Shown here piece after piece: positions 5,437 to 8,362 of a stretch of 8,362 nt of DNA. A program made the translations under genes and the position numbers. Source of the stretch: an uncultured Rhodospirillaceae bacterium (lineage in GTDB: Bacteria > Pseudomonadota > Alphaproteobacteria > RF32 > CAG-239). The DNA lies in contig OMQI01000053.1 of the NCBI GenBank assembly GCA_900313185.1, forward strand, positions 1 to 8,362. The letters are read 5' to 3'. The notes under the pieces were generated by a model. It did not search any database. It was not told the DNA's origin and saw nothing but the letters and a program-made list of their open reading frames with translations. The stretch's first letter is position 1. Each line of letters opens with the position of its first letter.

Positions 5437-6792
5437 ATGCTGGTATTTGCTTTTTTCGGAGCGGTTTTTTCATCGGTCAGTTGGTTGATATATGCAGTGA
5501 TGTTTATCAATTCAAAATTGGCTGATGAACGTTTAATGTCGCAAGATTTATCGACAATGCTGATGTTTTTAGCGGTGGTGTTTTTGCCGATTTTGGTCGT
5601 GTGGATGATTTTCGGTTATGTGAATCAATTTTTGATTAATCGAGGAATGAATAAAAAGCAAAGCGAATTGTTAACTCAACTTCAGAAAAATCAGGATTAC
5701 ACCGATTTGGTGGTCAGAGTTATGCTTGATGCCGAACACGAAATTAAAGATGGCTTTGTCTTAAATAAGTTCGATATGTTTATCAGCGATATGAATGAAG
5801 CTCTGGGAGAGATTATTCAACGTTGCAATATAGCTTCGTCGGCACAACTTGAACAATTATGGCAAAGAGTGCGTCGTGGTGAACGTTGGACATTGGGTAA
5901 AGCAGTTTTGGATGCCAGCAAAAATCAGGGAACATTTAATGCTTGGGTAAAGGAAAAAGTAGGCAGAGATAATGTGTTCCGTGGTTCATTATTGGAATTT
6001 TGTTATCGTTATCAAAATTTGTTGCAGTTATTGGAAAAACACGACCGTGACCGTGTTTTTGTGCGGATGATTGAAAGCGGTGTGTTTGGAAAAGTATATT
6101 CCATTATTGCTCCGTTAAGTGATGGTATCGATAATTTTAATATAGCGGCGGAAATGCGCTATTCACAATCGAATGCAGCTATGCAAAAGACTAATGAATA
6201 TACTTCGGCACTGAAATTGGCAACTATGGAAGAGCCTAAGGCTGAAGAATCTATCGTAAATGTTGACCGAGATGATGAGTTTGAGGAGGAACAGCCGCAA
6301 ACACGACGTGAATCATTTTTTGCGAAGATAAATCCTTTCCGCAAAAAAGAGGAACCGATGTTTGAAGAAAATGAGGAAGATCCTTTTTTTCAAGCATTGC
6401 ATAACAGTTTTCAAGGTAATCGTGAAAATACGGAAGATGTATTTCCGAAGTTTGACGATAATCCGCAGATAAACGAACCGGAAATTTCCGTAAATGAGAA
6501 CTTTGAACAAAAAACTTATTCGACTCCTTCTTTCGGACATTTAAGAAATACTCTCGATAATTTACGAGCAAACAATTCCGTGGAGGAAGAAAATGATTCG
6601 CATAAGGAAGAAACGGAATTAAAAATTCCCCAGACGCAAAATAACTATGAGTTTACCAACGAAAGAAAAATTGAGCCGTCGTTAAACGCAGATAATGATA
6701 TATCCGAACAATCTCAAAATACAAAAGATAAAGACGAAGATTTGGTTTATCCTTTTGGCGGGTGGACAGATGAAAATAATTACGGCAATTAG
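5437..6792 (+). CDS. Two-pass inner-membrane protein with long acidic disordered tail, unknown function
   Basis: A 451-residue protein of no family I recognise. Two hydrophobic helices, about residues 3-24 and 40-62, are joined by a short polar loop, and the lysine-rich stretch after the second suggests the bulk lies in the cytoplasm. Residues 70-235 form a likely helical domain rich in charged and aromatic residues (for example EQLWQRVRRGERWTLGKAV, 139-157, and RVFVRMIESGVFGKVYSII, 206-224). From about 265 to the end the chain is acidic, Glu/Asp/Asn-rich and probably disordered, broken by a basic patch around RRESFFAKINPFRKKEE (290-306) and ending in DLVYPFGGWTDENN. This layout resembles scaffold or adaptor proteins, but that is inference. 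AGAAGG (5423-5428) lies 8 bases before the ATG. Its last 23 bases overlap the start of the yejA-like gene in another frame, which implies cotranscription and translational coupling. Confidence 0.85.
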   Translation: MLVFAFFGAVFSSVSWLIYAVMFINSKLADERLMSQDLSTMLMFLAVVFLPILVVWMIFGYVNQFLINRGMNKKQSELLTQLQKNQDYTDLVVRVMLDAEHEIKDGFVLNKFDMFISDMNEALGEIIQRCNIASSAQLEQLWQRVRRGERWTLGKAVLDASKNQGTFNAWVKEKVGRDNVFRGSLLEFCYRYQNLLQLLEKHDRDRVFVRMIESGVFGKVYSIIAPLSDGIDNFNIAAEMRYSQSNAAMQKTNEYTSALKLATMEEPKAEESIVNVDRDDEFEEEQPQTRRESFFAKINPFRKKEEPMFEENEEDPFFQALHNSFQGNRENTEDVFPKFDDNPQINEPEISVNENFEQKTYSTPSFGHLRNTLDNLRANNSVEEENDSHKEETELKIPQTQNNYEFTNERKIEPSLNADNDISEQSQNTKDKDEDLVYPFGGWTDENNYGN

Positions 6793-8362
6793 TTTTTTGA
6801 GTGCTTGCTTTTGGGGCTTGGCGGCTCAATGTGCAGTATATGATAATATCGCTTTATACGGTAAATCCAAATATGATAAAGATTTTAAGGCGTTTGATTA
6901 TGTTAATCCGAACGCACCGCAAGGCGGAAAAATAGTCTTACCGGCATACGGGACTTTTGATAATTTTAATCCGTATATATTTAAAGGAGTGGCGGCAACG
7001 TTTGTTGCCGGTTTGAGTTTTGAAACGCTGGGAACATCTCCGGTTGATGATCCGTTTACGGTGTATCCGTTGTTGGCGGAAAAGTTTGATTTACCGGAAG
7101 ATAAATCGTACGTGGGTTTTATTTTGAATCCTAATGCCAAGTTTTCGGATAATTCACCGGTAACTGCCGATGATGTGGTTTTCAGCTTTAATGCCATTAT
7201 GGAGAAAGGCTCTCCGATATATAAGATGTATTATTCTGATGTAGATAGAGTTGAAAAAATCAACGACAGGGAAGTGAGGTTCTATTTTAAGGATGGAACC
7301 GAAAATAAAGAACTTCCAATGATTTTAGCGCAGTTTAGTATATTTTCGCAAAAAGATTGGGAAGGGCGTGAATTTGATAAACCTACATTACGAGTTCCTT
7401 TAGGAAGCGGTCCTTATGTGGTAAAAGATTTTCAGGTAAATAAATATGTGGAATTGGAAAAAAATCCGAATTATTGGGGAAAAAATTTGCCTTCGCAACG
7501 GGGATTCAATAATTTTGACACCATTCGCTATGATTATTATCAGGATACCACGGTTACTCTGCAGGCACTGTTTGCCGGAAATATAGATGCTCGAGAAGAA
7601 TATATCGCCAAAATATGGATGACCGGATACGATAACGAGTTGATAAAATCAGGAAAAGTAAAAAAAGAAAATATCGAACACAACAATCCGGCGGTTTTAC
7701 AAAATTTTGCTTATAATGTGCGACGTGATAAATTCAAAGACCGTCGGGTTCGTAAAGCCCTTGATTTGGCTTTCAATTTTGAATGGGCCAATGAAAAACT
7801 GTTTTATAATCAGTACAAGCGGTTGTTCAGCTACTTTACTAATACCGGAATGGAAGCAACCGGGTTACCGGAAGGTAAGGAAAAAGAAATATTGCTTAAG
7901 TATGCCGATAAATTGGCTCCTGATATATTTACCAAACCTTATGAATTGACGGTTAATCCGGATATTTATGATTCACGGAGAAATCTGAAAAAGGCAGTGG
8001 CATTGTTAAAAGATGCCGGGTATGATTTTGTGGATGGTAAAATGACCAACTTACAGACAGGAGAACCTCTTGAAATAGAAATATTGAGCAATTCGGCAAA
8101 TGGTGCTACTTTTACCAAAGTGATGTTGCCGTTTATCGAGAATTTGCGCAAAATAGGGGTGAAAGCCGTATTTCGCAATTTGGAAGTAAATATTTTCAAA
8201 AACAGATTGGATAATTTTGATTTTGATATGGCTATTGTTTCATATCGAGTGTCGCAACTTCCGGGTAATGAACAGCGTGATTATTGGGGAAGCGCCTCTG
8301 CTGATATTAAAGGAAGTAATAATATCATAGGTATCAAAAACGAGGTTGTCGATGATTTGATA
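6770..8362 (+). CDS. YejA-like periplasmic oligopeptide-binding protein of an ABC importer (solute-binding family 5), 3' end beyond the window
   Basis: Substrate-binding protein of the SBP_bac_5 family that captures peptides in the periplasm for an ABC permease; Escherichia coli YejA takes up microcin C and peptides. The window holds 531 residues without a stop; YejA proteins are about 600, so roughly the last 70 are missing. A signal peptide covers about residues 1-22. YejA-typical segments follow in order: FDYVNPNAPQGG (42-53), GTFDNFNPYIFKG (61-73), VTADDVVFSFNAIMEKGSPI (131-150), PLGSGPYVVKDF (210-221), NPNYWGKNLP (232-241) and NFDTIRYDYYQDTTVTLQAL (248-267). The ATG lies inside the preceding gene, 23 bases overlapping, with a GGTGG (6761-6765) just upstream. 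Permease genes like yejB/yejE and the ATPase yejF would be expected downstream but are not visible. Family assignment is strong; the true ligand is unknown. Confidence 0.92.
   Translation, partial: MKIITAISFLSACFWGLAAQCAVYDNIALYGKSKYDKDFKAFDYVNPNAPQGGKIVLPAYGTFDNFNPYIFKGVAATFVAGLSFETLGTSPVDDPFTVYPLLAEKFDLPEDKSYVGFILNPNAKFSDNSPVTADDVVFSFNAIMEKGSPIYKMYYSDVDRVEKINDREVRFYFKDGTENKELPMILAQFSIFSQKDWEGREFDKPTLRVPLGSGPYVVKDFQVNKYVELEKNPNYWGKNLPSQRGFNNFDTIRYDYYQDTTVTLQALFAGNIDAREEYIAKIWMTGYDNELIKSGKVKKENIEHNNPAVLQNFAYNVRRDKFKDRRVRKALDLAFNFEWANEKLFYNQYKRLFSYFTNTGMEATGLPEGKEKEILLKYADKLAPDIFTKPYELTVNPDIYDSRRNLKKAVALLKDAGYDFVDGKMTNLQTGEPLEIEILSNSANGATFTKVMLPFIENLRKIGVKAVFRNLEVNIFKNRLDNFDFDMAIVSYRVSQLPGNEQRDYWGSASADIKGSNNIIGIKNEVVDDLI

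Noticed and set aside
6251..6571. Minus-strand open frame opposite the acidic tail of the membrane protein
   Set aside because: It has no ribosome-binding site or family signature and lies within a supported plus-strand gene. Codons for Glu/Asp/Asn leave the opposite strand open by chance.
6797..6808. LSAC lipobox-like word in the YejA-type signal peptide
   Set aside because: The Cys is residue 13, earlier than in normal lipoprotein signals, and the hydrophobic core continues for several residues after it, so a normal signal peptidase I substrate is more likely.
1..8362. CRISPR array, insertion sequence, integrase or toxin-antitoxin pair
   Set aside because: I saw no regularly repeated spacer-type units, no terminal inverted repeats with a transposase, and no proteins of these families. 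The tRNA has no integrase beside it in the visible part.

Overview
The window is an AT-rich stretch of bacterial chromosome, with roughly 33-43 % GC in the 60-base stretches I counted inside most genes and lower GC between genes. Three things point to an alphaproteobacterium with a reduced-GC genome: a predicted methyltransferase with TPR repeats of the COG4976 type, a YejA-type substrate-binding protein whose sequence reads like alphaproteobacterial homologues, and the Shine-Dalgarno and base-composition style. Uncultured gut- or host-associated lineages of this class look like this. The placement is inference from gene content and remembered family sequences, not from a search.

Layout, left to right. 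A tRNA-Leu (anticodon CAA) lies on the minus strand at the left edge, clipped by a couple of bases at its 3' end. Diverging from it is a plus-strand two-gene operon: a TPR plus SAM-methyltransferase protein (222-1757), then 13 bp later an exported transglutaminase-like cysteine protease-fold protein (1771-2466). It converges on a small minus-strand gene for a Cys/Pro-rich lipoprotein (2562-2975), with a hairpin terminator between them. A gene-free AT-rich stretch (2976-3356) holds the lipoprotein promoter candidate, a short tandem repeat and a very clean intrinsic terminator. That terminator closes a minus-strand pair of unrecognised genes (3357-4154). Next on the minus strand is accA (4285-5268), the carboxyltransferase alpha subunit of acetyl-CoA carboxylase. 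From a divergent promoter region the plus strand then carries a two-pass membrane protein with a long acidic tail (5437-6792). It overlaps by 23 bases the start of a YejA-type periplasmic oligopeptide-binding protein (6770 onward), which runs off the right edge.

How the genes fit together. accA is housekeeping fatty-acid synthesis. The yejA-like gene begins a probable ABC importer locus whose permease and ATPase genes would lie beyond the window. The overlap couples it to the membrane protein, whose role is unknown. The TPR-methyltransferase and transglutaminase genes are probably cotranscribed, although one product should be cytoplasmic and the other exported.

The part least explained is the pair at 3357-4154. 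Its upstream gene is about 52 % GC where counted, prefers AAG for lysine, and neither gene has a recognisable ribosome-binding site, while the other genes in the window have one. It reads as an acquired cassette of unknown origin. I saw no transposase, integrase, CRISPR array or obvious defence system in the window, and no clear evidence of a new biological system. The cassette and the membrane protein coupled to yejA are the two places most worth a second look.
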